Source: JASTVH01 sp042862465 (GTDB lineage: Bacteria > Pseudomonadota > Gammaproteobacteria > Pseudomonadales > Oleiphilaceae). From it: a DNA stretch of 64,000 nt. Position 1 is the stretch's first letter. The number at the start of each line of letters is the position of its first letter. Positions 22,586 to 31,448 of this stretch are shown here, piece after piece. Where the stretch lies: NCBI GenBank assembly GCA_042862465.1, contig JASTVH010000002.1, positions 372,001-436,000 of the forward strand, written 5' to 3'. The notes beneath the pieces were generated by a model. It was given only the letters and a program-made list of their open reading frames with translations. It searched no databases and was not told the DNA's origin. The position numbers and the translations under genes are program-made.

Positions 22586-25339
22586 CTACTGACACGCCTC
22601 ACAATCCGGCTCATCAATCGCACACACCTGCGGCTGCGGCGCCGACATGGGCGCGGTCTTCTCCGCCCCGGTGGCGCCCAGCGAGCGCAGGTAATAGGTG
22701 GTCTTCAGCCCCCGCTCCCACGCCAGCTGGTAGAGCGCATCGAGCTTTTTGCCCGACGGTTCCGGCATGTAGAGGTTGAGGCTCTGGGCCTGGTCGAGCC
22801 ATTTCTGGCGGCGGGCGGCGGCTTCCACCAGCCAGCGGGCGTCGATTTCGAAGGCGGTGGCGTAGCGGGCCTTGAGGTCATCGGGGATGCGTTCGATCTG
22901 CTGCACCGAGCCGTCGTAGTACTTGAGGTCGTTGACCATCACCGCATCCCAGAGGCCCCGGGCCTTGAGGTCCGCCACCAGGTAGGGGTTGATGACGGTG
23001 AACTCGCCGGAGAGGTTCGATTTGACGAACAGGTTCTGGTAGGTGGGCTCGATGGACTGGGAAACGCCAACGATGTTGGCGATGGTGGCCGTGGGGGCGA
23101 CGGCCATGAGGTTGGAATTGCGCATGCCGTGACGGGCCACCTGTTCGCGGACCGGCTGCCAGTCCAGGCGCGTCTCGGTGTCGACCGACAGGTCGCCCTC
23201 GGCACGGCACTCCGCCAGCCGCGCCAGGGAATCGATCGGCAGGATGCCCTGGCTCCACAGGGAGCCTTCGTAGCTTTCGTAGGTCCCGCGCTCCGCCGCC
23301 AGCCGGGCCGAGGCACTGATGGCGTAATAGCTGAGCAGCTCCATGCTGCGGTCGGCAAAGTCCACCGCTTCGGGGCTGGCGTAGGCCAGGTTGAGGCGGT
23401 AAAGCGCGTCCTGAAAGCCCATCAGCCCCAGGCCCACCGGGCGGTGTTTGGCGTTGCTGGCTTCGGCCTGGGGCACGGCGTAGTAATTGATGTCGATGAC
23501 GTTATCCAGCATCCGCACTGCCGTGGTCACGGTCCTTTCCATCCGCGCCACGTCCAGCTCGCCGTCCACGATGTGAGCGGCCAGGTTGACTGACCCCAGG
23601 TTGCACACGGCGATTTCCTCATCACTGGTGTTGAGGGTGATCTCGGTACAGAGATTGGAGGAATGGACCACGCCGGTGTGCTGCTGGGGAGAACGCAGGT
23701 TGGCCGTATCCTTGAAGGTGATCCAAGGGTGGCCGGTCTCGAAAAGCAGCGTCAACATCTTGCGCCAGAGCTGCTTGGCAGAGACGGTCTTGAACAGGGT
23801 GATCTCGCCCCGCGCGGCCATGGCCTCGTAAGCTTCGTAGCGTGCGCGGAAATCCTGGCCGTAAAGATCGTGCAGGTCCGCCACGTCGCTCGGGGAAAAC
23901 AGGGTCCACGCAGCATCGGCCCGGGCCCGCTCCATGAACAGGTCGGGGATCCAGTTGGCGGTGTTCATGTCATGGGTGCGGCGGCGCTCGTCGCCGGTGT
24001 TCTTGCGCAGCTCCAGGAATTCCTCGATGTCCAGGTGCCAGGTCTCCAGGTAGGCGCACACTGCCCCCTTGCGCTTGCCGCCCTGGTTGACGGCCACCGC
24101 GGTGTCGTTGGCCACCTTGAGAAACGGCACCACCCCCTGGCTGTGGCCGTTGGTGCCCTTGATGTGGGCGCCCAGGGCCCGGACCGGGGTCCAGTCGTTG
24201 CCCAGGCCGCCGGCCCACTTGGAGAGCATGGCGTTGTCGCGGATGGCCCCGTAGATGCCTTCCAGATCATCGGGCACCGTGGTCAGGTAGCAGGAGGATA
24301 GCTGCGAGTGCAGCGTGCCGCTGTTGAACAGGGTGGGCGTGGAGGCCATGTAGTCGAACGACGACAGCAGCTCGTAGAATTCGATGGCGCGGCGGTCGGG
24401 ATCGTCCTCGCGCAGGGCCAGGCCCATGGCCACGCGCATGAACAGCACCTGGGGCAGTTCGAAGCGGCGGCCATCCCGGTGCAGGAAGTAGCGGTCGTAC
24501 AGGGTCTGCAGGCCGAGGAACCCGAACTGGCCATCCCGCTCGGGCTGGAGGGCCGCGCCCAGGCGTTCCAGGTCGAATTGTTGCAGGGCCGGATCGAGCA
24601 GCTCATGCTCGATGCCGAAGCCAATGGCGGCGGTCAGCGCCCGGGGGTACTGGTTCGCCAGCGGGGTCTGGGGCTCCAGGCCCAGGGTATGGGCCGCTTC
24701 GTGACGGAGCTTTTCCAGCAACAGCCGGGCGGTCACGGCGTTGTACGCGGGTTCCCGTTCGATGCGTCCCCGGGCGGTCATCACCAGACCGTTGAGCACG
24801 TCCTGCTCGTCGATCCCGTCGTAGAGATTCTTGAGGGTGTCCTCGACCAGGCTGTCGGCATCCACGTCTTCCTGGTCCTCGCATGCCGCGTTCACCTGCT
24901 GCTTCATCAGCCCCAGATCCAGCGGCGCCTGCTGGCCGTCGTAGCGGCTCACCCGCAGGGTGGGATGGGCCTCCACCGGCGTCTCCCGGGCCCGCTGGCG
25001 GGCATGTTCCTCGCGGTAGAGGACATAGGCCCGGGCCACCTGCTGCTCTTCGGCCCGCATCAGGGCCAGTTCCACCTGATCCTGGATGTCCTCGATATGC
25101 ACGGTGCCGCCCGCTTCGAGGCGGCGGTTGAGGGCGCGGGTGACCTGCCCGGTGAGGCGCATCACGGCATCGTGGATGCGGGCCGAACCGGCGGCCTGCT
25201 CCCCTTCCACGGCGAGGAAGGCCCTGGTCATGGCGATCTGGATCTTGTTGGCCTGGAACTCGACCAGCTGGCCATCGCGCTTGATCACGCGCAGTGTCGT
25301 CGGGCGGTTTGAGGCTGCAGCCTCAGCGGGAATGCTCAT
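22586..25339 (-). CDS. nrdA: Ribonucleoside-diphosphate reductase alpha subunit, class Ia, long form
   Basis: The catalytic subunit, 917 residues, against about 760 for the E. coli enzyme. The extra length is N-terminal: an ATP-cone at about 15-110 (RVIKRDGQLVEFQANKI...) and a second, cone-like region at about 123-215, as in the double-cone NrdA of Pseudomonas. Catalytic landmarks are present: SSCYL, the NLCTEI active-site Cys, PTATIANIVG, the radical-transfer tyrosines in KTTYYLRSLG, and the C-terminal redox pair in DEPDCEACQ. It is preceded by a cobalamin riboswitch. ATG at 25339 follows CAGGAGA. Confidence 0.95.
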   Translation of the reverse strand: MSIPAEAAASNRPTTLRVIKRDGQLVEFQANKIQIAMTRAFLAVEGEQAAGSARIHDAVMRLTGQVTRALNRRLEAGGTVHIEDIQDQVELALMRAEEQQVARAYVLYREEHARQRARETPVEAHPTLRVSRYDGQQAPLDLGLMKQQVNAACEDQEDVDADSLVEDTLKNLYDGIDEQDVLNGLVMTARGRIEREPAYNAVTARLLLEKLRHEAAHTLGLEPQTPLANQYPRALTAAIGFGIEHELLDPALQQFDLERLGAALQPERDGQFGFLGLQTLYDRYFLHRDGRRFELPQVLFMRVAMGLALREDDPDRRAIEFYELLSSFDYMASTPTLFNSGTLHSQLSSCYLTTVPDDLEGIYGAIRDNAMLSKWAGGLGNDWTPVRALGAHIKGTNGHSQGVVPFLKVANDTAVAVNQGGKRKGAVCAYLETWHLDIEEFLELRKNTGDERRRTHDMNTANWIPDLFMERARADAAWTLFSPSDVADLHDLYGQDFRARYEAYEAMAARGEITLFKTVSAKQLWRKMLTLLFETGHPWITFKDTANLRSPQQHTGVVHSSNLCTEITLNTSDEEIAVCNLGSVNLAAHIVDGELDVARMERTVTTAVRMLDNVIDINYYAVPQAEASNAKHRPVGLGLMGFQDALYRLNLAYASPEAVDFADRSMELLSYYAISASARLAAERGTYESYEGSLWSQGILPIDSLARLAECRAEGDLSVDTETRLDWQPVREQVARHGMRNSNLMAVAPTATIANIVGVSQSIEPTYQNLFVKSNLSGEFTVINPYLVADLKARGLWDAVMVNDLKYYDGSVQQIERIPDDLKARYATAFEIDARWLVEAAARRQKWLDQAQSLNLYMPEPSGKKLDALYQLAWERGLKTTYYLRSLGATGAEKTAPMSAPQPQVCAIDEPDCEACQ

Positions 25340-25494
25340 GGTGTTCTCCTGTCCGCGTTATGACATGCTTCGCGAACAGGGGCAGACAACGGCGGTGCAC
25401 GAGGGACGCACGAGAAGACAGCAATAGCCGTTTGCTACCACTGAAAGCCCCAAATCGCGAAGGCACAGTGAAACCAAGCCCTTTGGCTCGGCCC

Positions 25495-25690
25495 TCTGGC
25501 AGGTCTTCGGACTTAGGGGCCTGGCGTCAAACGTCGGACGTTCGACGTCGAAAAAGCCTACTCCGGACGACTTCCCGTGACTTTCAGTCACAGTGTCTGG
25601 TGCAATGCACCTTGTCCGTTTCGTTCCCCAACACCGCTGCGCGTCAGTTCCGGATTCGCACCGGATTCCCTCTTGCGATGGCACCGGGTG
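25495..25690 (-). ncRNA. Cobalamin (adenosylcobalamin) riboswitch upstream of nrdAB
   Basis: Read on the reverse strand, the conserved elements come in order: GGTGCC with GAGGGAATCCGGTG (25685-25655), GCGAATCCGGAACTGACGCG, a GACACTG and GGGAAG region (about 25595-25570), and the closing AGTCCGAAGACCTGCC (25513-25498). The peripheral arm between the last two elements contains a GGACGT-family repeat (25524-25556). Adenosylcobalamin would lower expression of the B12-independent reductase when a B12-dependent one is available. The gap to the nrdA start is about 155 bases. Confidence 0.9.
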
Positions 25691-25801
25691 ACCTGATCAA
25701 GAATCAGGCTATATTTGGTGTCATACCAGAGTTATGATCACTATATGTGGTGTTTTTCGTGGAAGCAAGGTGCGCTGTTTGAGCTTGGCGGGAGGTCGAG
25801 T

Positions 25802-26563
25802 GTGAGGAGGAAGGTTTTAATTGTCGGTCGTCGGACGTCTGTCGTCGGACGCTTTTGGGGGGTGGTTCTGGCTCTGGTGACTGGTTCAGCTGTGGCGGAG
25901 ACCGGGGTTCAACCACCGGCGTTTTCCGCGCTGGAAATGCTGGAGGGCAGTGGCTGGGAGGCGCTGACGTTTCCCAATATCGATCACCATACCCGCTACG
26001 CCCTGGTCAACGAGGAAGGGCAGCGGGTGCTTAAGGCAACGGTCGATGACAGTGCTTCAGGGCTGATCTGGCGGCAACGGATCAGTCCCGGCGATCACCT
26101 GTGGCTGCATTGGCGCTGGAAGGTGAGCAACATCTTCGAGAAAGGCAATGCCCGCAGGAAATCCGGGGACGACTACCCGGCACGAATCTATGTCGCCTTC
26201 GAATTCCAGCCGGACAAGGCCAGCTGGTGGGAGCGGACCAAGCGCGCGGCGGTGGAAACTCTCTACGGCGACAGCCTGCCCGGCACCGCCCTCAACTACA
26301 TCTGGGCCAGCTCACTGCCCCAAGGCGAGAGTGTTCCCAACCCGTTTACCGAAGATACCCGCATGATCGCCGTCAATTCCGGCAATAAAAACGTGGGCGA
26401 TTGGATGGAACTGAAGCGGGACATTGTCGCGGACTATCGACGGGTCTTCGGCACGGCGCCGCCGCCGATTGTGGGGATTGCGGTGATGTCGGATGGGGAT
26501 AATACCCGGGAGCGGGCGACGGCGTGGTATGGGGATTTGCGGCTGGTTGGGGGACAGAATTGA
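25802..26563 (+). CDS. DUF3047 periplasmic protein
   Basis: A 253-residue exported protein of the DUF3047 family, whose function is unknown. Family-like stretches are WRWKVSNIFEKGNARRKSGDDYPARIYVAFEF, YIWASSLPQGESVPNPFTEDTRMIAVNSG and GIAVMSDGDNTRERATAWYGDLRL. I chose GTG at 25802 because GGAGG precedes it by 6 bases and it gives a basic n-region with a hydrophobic signal. The n-region itself (VGRRTSVVGRF) is encoded by a GGACGT-type repeat. The stop codon TGA is the centre of a GGGGACAG palindrome, so repeats form both ends of this gene. ATG 25745 is an alternative start. Confidence 0.7.
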   Translation: MRRKVLIVGRRTSVVGRFWGVVLALVTGSAVAETGVQPPAFSALEMLEGSGWEALTFPNIDHHTRYALVNEEGQRVLKATVDDSASGLIWRQRISPGDHLWLHWRWKVSNIFEKGNARRKSGDDYPARIYVAFEFQPDKASWWERTKRAAVETLYGDSLPGTALNYIWASSLPQGESVPNPFTEDTRMIAVNSGNKNVGDWMELKRDIVADYRRVFGTAPPPIVGIAVMSDGDNTRERATAWYGDLRLVGGQN

Positions 26564-26656
26564 ATTCTGTCCCCGGCGGGTGGTCAGCCGTCAGGGGATT
26601 TGCGGCTGGTTGGGGGACAGAATTGAATTCTGTCCCCGGCGGGTGGTCAGCCGTCA
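26531..26656. repeat. 63-bp perfect tandem duplication carrying the GGGGACAG palindrome
   Basis: Bases 26531-26593 are repeated exactly at 26594-26656. Each copy holds one 12+1+12 palindrome, GGGGACAGAATT-G-AATTCTGTCCCC (26550-26574 and 26613-26637). The first copy includes the last codons and stop of the DUF3047 gene; the second repeats those codons downstream. Confidence 0.95.
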
Positions 26657-26714
26657 GTGGTCGGTGGCCTTATAGCGGGCGACTGACAACCGACCACAAG
26701 CGACCGACGTAAAT

Positions 26715-27329
26715 TCACCAGGCCACCGAATCGTTACTGCCCCGCTTGATAATCGGCGTCTCCCCTTCCCACACCGCCAGCCCGCTGCGCAGATCGGTCA
26801 GGGTGAGCTGGAAGTAGTATTCCACCTGCTGGGTGTCCTCGTCCTGGCGCAGGTTGCGCTGGAAGATCTTGCCGGAGAGGCTGAGGTCGGGATTGACCAG
26901 CTGACGCTTGTCGATCTGGGTGTCCTCGCGGTATTCGTCGGATTCGCGGTTCTTGCGCACCCGCTCGATCAGCTCGTCAGCGCTGCCCTCGGCAGTCACC
27001 GCGGAGGTGGTGATCACCTTGCCGCTCTGTAGCAGGGCAATGCGGATTTTCTTGATCAGTTGGTCGGTATCGATGCGCTGCATGGTGTCGTTGGTGATAC
27101 GCGACACCGCCATCACGTAGCGGCTGCCATCGGGATTGGCCACCGCGCCGGAGCGCAGCATGGAGTCCACCGCCTCCATCGCGGCCTGTTCAAAGTCGCG
27201 GTAGTCCAGGGCCAGCGGGGTGTCGGCCTCGTCATTAATGGGATCGACGATGCGGTTGCGCTGGGCGCAGCCGGCCAGCAGGGTCAGCGCGAGCAGGCTG
27301 ATCAGGAGAATGCGTAAAGACTTGTTCAT
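26715..27329 (-). CDS. lpoB: LpoB-like outer-membrane lipoprotein (PBP1B activator)
   Basis: A 204-residue lipoprotein with lipobox LLAGC (Cys21). The body matches the LpoB/YcfM fold region: DFEQAAMEAVDSMLRSGAV, YVMAVSRITNDTMQRIDTDQLIKKIRIALLQSGKV, and LSLSGKIFQRNLRQDEDTQQVEYYFQLTLTDLRSGLAVWEGE. In enterics LpoB activates the peptidoglycan synthase PBP1B from the outer membrane. The upstream gene is YcfL-like, the same order as in E. coli, and the two overlap by 4 bp (ATGA). No PBP gene is nearby. Confidence 0.85.
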   Translation of the reverse strand: MNKSLRILLISLLALTLLAGCAQRNRIVDPINDEADTPLALDYRDFEQAAMEAVDSMLRSGAVANPDGSRYVMAVSRITNDTMQRIDTDQLIKKIRIALLQSGKVITTSAVTAEGSADELIERVRKNRESDEYREDTQIDKRQLVNPDLSLSGKIFQRNLRQDEDTQQVEYYFQLTLTDLRSGLAVWEGETPIIKRGSNDSVAW

Positions 27330-27685
27330 TGCGACCTCTCATCCAGATACAGGCGGAAATTGACCACTTCCGGCTTGGGCGCCACGCCGTTGATGGAGAA
27401 CCAGCGGTTCTTGTCGGCGGTGATGCGATTCTTGCGTGACAGCAGGCTGGGGACGGAGCGGCCGTCCTCGTCGAGCCAGTCGAACTGGTAGTACATGGCC
27501 AGGGGCTTGTCGGTGGTGTTCTTGGCCGTCACCTGCACTTCCAGCAGGCCGGCACTGTTGACCCGCTGGTGCACGTCCTCGACGTCCACATAGCCGTCCA
27601 GCGCAGGGTCCACCTGAATCACCGGGCTCTGGCTGCAGCCGGCGAGAAACAGGCCCGTCAGGGCCAACAGCAAAAGTCTAACCAT
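27326..27685 (-). CDS. ycfL: YcfL-like lipoprotein
   Basis: A 119-residue lipoprotein with a short signal and lipobox FLAGC (Cys17). The beta-rich body includes LLEVQVTAKNTTDKPLAMYYQFDWLDEDGRSV, the characteristic YcfL stretch. Function unknown; it is consistently paired with lpoB, and here its TGA overlaps the lpoB ATG. The 239-bp gap to the next gene upstream contains CTCTCCCC-type repeats. Confidence 0.85.
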   Translation of the reverse strand: MVRLLLLALTGLFLAGCSQSPVIQVDPALDGYVDVEDVHQRVNSAGLLEVQVTAKNTTDKPLAMYYQFDWLDEDGRSVPSLLSRKNRITADKNRWFSINGVAPKPEVVNFRLYLDERSQ

Positions 27686-27776
27686 GGTTTCCGGTCTCCT
27701 ACAAAGTTAACTGGCGTTGCTGCCCTTTGGGACCTCTCCCGCGATGGAGGGTGGCGCAAAAAGGTCTCGAAATATA

Positions 27777-27899
27777 GCCCCTCGCCCCTGCGGGGAGAGG
27801 GGTTGGGGTGAGGGGGTGTTTCGTTCAAACGCTCAAGCCTGATAGGGCGCCTTACGGCGCGCCCCTCACCCTGGCCCTCTCCCCAATGGGGAGAGGGAA
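27777..27899. repeat. CTCTCCCC-type inverted hairpin pair
   Basis: Left part CCCCTCGCCCCTGCGGGGAG...GTTGGGGTGAGGGGG and right part CCCCTCACCCTGGCCCTCTCCCC...GGGGAGAGGG are inverted relative to each other. The same pair occurs at 40745-40889 and 48852-48988. It lies between ycfL and the COG3014 gene. Confidence 0.75.
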
Positions 27900-27924
27900 T
27901 GTAAGTTTTAGCACGGTGGGTTCG

Positions 27925-29382
27925 CTACTCCCTTGCCCGGTCCCCCAGCGAAATCACCCGAATCGCGGGCTCCGCCCCTATCTTGGGCAGTCGCACCCAC
28001 ACCAGAGTGAAACGACTCTCCGGCAGGCTCACCTCGTGGCGCCGACCCAACTCCAGCACCAGGTTGTCGCTGCCTCCGCGCTCCAGTTTGGCCAGCTCCA
28101 GGGTCTTTGGCAAGCTGCTCCAGCTGCGGGTGTCAGCCTGGGTGGTCATGATCTGGTAGACCAGCGCGAACAGGCCGCCCCAGCCGCCGGCCTGCTTCTG
28201 CAGGCGGTATTGCAGCACGGTCTTGGCCACCGAAGAGATCAGCGCGCGGGTCATGATCGCCGGCAACCGCTCGGAGAATTCGGTACTGACCACGGCATCC
28301 ATGTTGGCGAGAACGCTGCTGGCGGCCTGCTGCCCGGACAGCTCGGCCTCCAGACGCCCCACGGCCTTGTCCCGCAACACCAGGCGGGGAAAGGCAAAGC
28401 CGGTCCAGATGGCGGCATGGTGGTCGCTGCTGACGATCACCGGGACCTGTACCCGCTCTTCACGCTTCACCGGCCCCAGGCCGTTCTCGAACAGTACCCA
28501 CACGGTGGGCGGCAGGTCGTCAATCTGACGGCGCCCGTCCGCCAGATCTTCGGCCCATGCCCAATCGGATTGTACCGCCGGGTTGTCCGGCACCATGCCG
28601 GCGGCCCGCTTGAGGTTGTCGGCAGCACGTCCATAGTCTCCAGAGGCCTCGGCGCGGACCAGACGGAAGAAGCCCTCCAGCCAGGTGGCAAAGGGATTCA
28701 CGAAGCGCGGATAGATGGACCAGGCGGCCAGTTGCTGACGGGTCCGGGCCAGGGCCTGCTGCGCCGTCGACTCGGCCTCGGACATGTCGCTGACACCGGA
28801 GGGTTTCTGCTGCAGCCGTTCGCGTTCGGCCGCCAACTCCTCGGCAAAACTGTCCACCGCCCGGCGCTGGCGGTCACGGGCCCGGTTCAGCTCCACCCGG
28901 GCATTGCCCCACTCCCCCAGGGCCATGAAATCCAGCGCCTTGTAGCTGTTGACCATGATGGCGTCATACAGGGTGCCCTCGTAGGGCAGCACGGCGTCGT
29001 TGGTGAGGGTGGCGGTGACCTGGTCGATCCAGCGCTGGTAGGCGGCGGTCTGGTCGTAGATGCGAAAGAAGGTTTCTGTGGTATCGAACAGACGGATGCT
29101 TTTGCGGTAGGCCCCGGCGGCCTGGAGCGCGGAGGCCTGCTGCAGGGTCCAGAGCAGGTCGTCGCTGGCGCCGGTGTCGACGTCAGTATCCCCGAACTCC
29201 CCGGCCAGTTCCGCCGCCTCTTCGTAGTCCCCGCCGTTGAAGGCCTGCTCGTACCGACTTAGCTGCGAGCGGGTCTGCCAGGCACAGCCGGCCAGGACGA
29301 ACGTCATCCCCACCACCGCCAAAAGACGGCAGCGAGAGACACTCTTGGGCCCGGGAATCCGGCGGTGGCCGAAGCGTTTCAT
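27925..29382 (-). CDS. COG3014-type lipoprotein of unknown function
   Basis: A 485-residue predicted lipoprotein with lipobox VLAGC (Cys33) starting at MKRFGHRR (29382). The N-terminal half is helical and repeat-like (YEQAFNGGDYEEAAELAGEFGD, SIYPRFVNPFATWLEGFFRLV), the kind of TPR-like helices found in COG3014 proteins. The C-terminal half is beta-rich (VIVSSDHHAAIWTGFAFPRLVLRD). The family commonly neighbours LpoB and YcfL, as here, so a cell-envelope role is likely. The longer open frame to 29580 is not supported. The upstream gene ends 4 bp before this start. Confidence 0.75.
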   Translation of the reverse strand: MKRFGHRRIPGPKSVSRCRLLAVVGMTFVLAGCAWQTRSQLSRYEQAFNGGDYEEAAELAGEFGDTDVDTGASDDLLWTLQQASALQAAGAYRKSIRLFDTTETFFRIYDQTAAYQRWIDQVTATLTNDAVLPYEGTLYDAIMVNSYKALDFMALGEWGNARVELNRARDRQRRAVDSFAEELAAERERLQQKPSGVSDMSEAESTAQQALARTRQQLAAWSIYPRFVNPFATWLEGFFRLVRAEASGDYGRAADNLKRAAGMVPDNPAVQSDWAWAEDLADGRRQIDDLPPTVWVLFENGLGPVKREERVQVPVIVSSDHHAAIWTGFAFPRLVLRDKAVGRLEAELSGQQAASSVLANMDAVVSTEFSERLPAIMTRALISSVAKTVLQYRLQKQAGGWGGLFALVYQIMTTQADTRSWSSLPKTLELAKLERGGSDNLVLELGRRHEVSLPESRFTLVWVRLPKIGAEPAIRVISLGDRARE

Positions 29383-29386
29383 AGGG

Positions 29387-30160
29387 TTACTCTGATTGTG
29401 GAGGCACGTCGATGGTCCCTTCAGCTTGCAACTCGAAGAACGCGTTGTCGAAGTCCTGCTGCCGCTGCTCCGCCTGCGGATGCTGACGGGAGAAGACAAA
29501 CGCGCCACGCCGCCGCTTGAGCACCTCGCTCTCCAGCCGTGGGAAGCGGTTGCGCTGCATGGCGTCTTCCACCGGATCACGATAGTCGAGCAGGTAATGG
29601 CCGCGCCCCCGCGTCAGCATTTTCAGGGCCGAAGTGTGGGTCGAGGTGAAGGTGGTGACCACGCCACTGTTCTCCGCCGCCAGTTCGTCCAGCAATCCCC
29701 CATAGGTATAGCCGGTGATGAGAATCACAATATGCCCCCGCAGGTCCTCCAGGCGCCGCACCGGCAGACGCTCGGGCAAATGCCAGGTGGAGAGGCTGAT
29801 CCGGATCGGCGTGGCCCTGCTCTCGAGTACCCGGCCTTCCAGCATCGGCACACCCGCGACCCCGAGCCATAGATCCACCCGGCCGTTCTTGAGATAGAGA
29901 TAGGTGCGCCCGATCGGCAGCATCTGGAATTCCAGCCTGTAGCCGGCTTTGTTGGCCACGGTGCGGGCCAGCTCGATAAAGCGCCCGTCGGGCTCGCCGG
30001 CTTCGTTCATCATGGTATAGGGCGGAAATTCCACATACGCGGTGCGCAGCACCTTGTCCGGCTGGGCGTGCACAGCCTGAACGAGGCACACAAGAAACAG
30101 GAGGCAAAGCCACCCGTGAGCGGTAAGGCCGGGCAATCGCCGACCGCATCGATGACTCAT
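29387..30160 (-). CDS. Periplasmic solute-binding protein, SBP_bac_3-like
   Basis: A 257-residue exported protein. MSHRCGRRLPGLTAHGWLCLLFLVCLVQAVHAQ is the signal; the mature part opens VLRTAYVEFPPYTMMNEAGEPDGRFIELARTVANKAGYRLEF and continues with the two-lobe pattern of family 3 binding proteins. The start at 30160 was chosen for the signal peptide; the open frame goes back to 30364 without support. It has no transporter partner and lies 4 bp upstream of the COG3014 lipoprotein gene, so the two are likely cotranscribed. The ligand is unknown. Confidence 0.75.
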   Translation of the reverse strand: MSHRCGRRLPGLTAHGWLCLLFLVCLVQAVHAQPDKVLRTAYVEFPPYTMMNEAGEPDGRFIELARTVANKAGYRLEFQMLPIGRTYLYLKNGRVDLWLGVAGVPMLEGRVLESRATPIRISLSTWHLPERLPVRRLEDLRGHIVILITGYTYGGLLDELAAENSGVVTTFTSTHTSALKMLTRGRGHYLLDYRDPVEDAMQRNRFPRLESEVLKRRRGAFVFSRQHPQAEQRQQDFDNAFFELQAEGTIDVPPQSE

Positions 30161-30470
30161 GATGACTACACAGTCCCTATACTGACTATCAGGCCCTGTA
30201 CGCCGGGCCGACAGGCCGGCGCTGGCGGCAACGCCTATAATGGCGTCACCGGGTTTCCCAGGATAGCCCCGCTGGCATGCCCCTGCTACATCCCGGTGAC
30301 GTCGAGCCCGCAAGCGTAACCGAAAACGCCGCCCCGCGTCCGTAGCCGTCCATCGAAAATCCACCCTTTCGGGGGTATAGTGAGCTCGCTAACGGAATAG
30401 TCCCGGTCGGTTATCCCATCGGCTATGCTTTGATTATCCAGGAACCGAGAATCAGGAGAGTCTCCCACCC
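30161..30470. other. Divergent intergenic region, no gene recognised
   Basis: A 310-bp gap between two divergent genes. I found no convincing ORF, RNA or repeat. A GGTATAGTGAG string near 30375 could contribute a -10 element for the rightward hydrolase gene, but no matching -35 is clear. Confidence 0.4.
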
Positions 30471-31448
30471 ATGGCTTCCGAGTCCGGAACACCGCTGCCA
30501 CCGAACCCTTCGCCACTGGGGCCCAGCGTCCACCTCAATCTTCCGGACGGCCGTATCCTGTCCTATGCCGATTATGGCGACCCCCAGGGCATGCCCATCA
30601 TTTTCGCCCACGGCATGCCCGGCTCGCGCATGGAAGGCCGCTTTTTCCACGACGCCGCCCTGGCTGCCGGTTTTCGCCTGATCTGCATGGACCGGCCCGG
30701 CATTGGCCAGTCCACCTTCCAGCCCCAGCGCGTATTGATGGACTATCCGGATGATGTGGAGACCCTCGCCGATGCCCTGGGGCTGGACGATTTCGTGCAC
30801 ATGGGCTGGTCCAGCGGTGGCTCCCGCACCCTGGCCTGCGCCTTCCGGCTGCCCCAGCGGGTCCGGCTGGCGGTGGTGCTTTCGGGCTACACCCATTTCG
30901 AGGAGCTGCCCGATGCCAAGCAGCTGCTGATGAAAACCCGCTGGCCCGGTCCGGTACTGGCGGAATTCAGCCCGCGCCTGTTCCGCTGGGTGGTGACCGT
31001 GGTGGCGGCGCTCTCGCGGCTGCGACCGCGGGTCTATCTGCGACAGGCAGACCATCTGGTGAGTGAGCACGACCGGGCGCTGCTGGCCCATCCCCGCCTG
31101 CGCACCCTGTTCCGTATGGATCAGGTGGCCTGTGTGAACAGCCCCGGACGGGCCATTGCCAAGGATCTGGAAACGGAGATGACCAACTGGGGGTTCAATC
31201 TGGCGGATGTGCAGGTACCCACCCTGATCTACCAGGGTCAGCAGGATCCTTTCGTGCCGGTTCAGTTCGCCCGCCACATGGCCGAGCACCTGCCTCATGC
31301 CGAACTGGAGTTACTGCCCGAGGCAGGACACCTGTATCCGCTGGATGAGGACTTTCAACAAACGCTGTTCCAGAACCTTCGAGCCAAACTGCAGCAGAGC
31401 GCCTCGAAGGCAGGCGCAATTCAGTCGTCAGCCGACCCGCAACCGTAA
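30471..31448 (+). CDS. Alpha/beta hydrolase
   Basis: A 325-residue cytoplasmic alpha/beta-hydrolase. It opens with a beta strand pair and IIFAHGMPGSRMEGR (oxyanion HG motif). Nucleophile Ser is in GWSSGG near residue 113, acid Asp in YQGQQDPFVPV near 262, and His in EAGHLYPL near 291. The substrate is unknown. Its last 28 bp overlap the end of the convergent TetR gene. ATG 30471 follows AGGAGAG. Confidence 0.88.
   Translation: MASESGTPLPPNPSPLGPSVHLNLPDGRILSYADYGDPQGMPIIFAHGMPGSRMEGRFFHDAALAAGFRLICMDRPGIGQSTFQPQRVLMDYPDDVETLADALGLDDFVHMGWSSGGSRTLACAFRLPQRVRLAVVLSGYTHFEELPDAKQLLMKTRWPGPVLAEFSPRLFRWVVTVVAALSRLRPRVYLRQADHLVSEHDRALLAHPRLRTLFRMDQVACVNSPGRAIAKDLETEMTNWGFNLADVQVPTLIYQGQQDPFVPVQFARHMAEHLPHAELELLPEAGHLYPLDEDFQQTLFQNLRAKLQQSASKAGAIQSSADPQP

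Noticed and set aside
30161..30364. N-terminal extension of the binding-protein gene to 30364.
   Set aside because: The extension is Arg/Gly-rich, lacks a ribosome site and would put the signal peptide 68 residues inside the protein.
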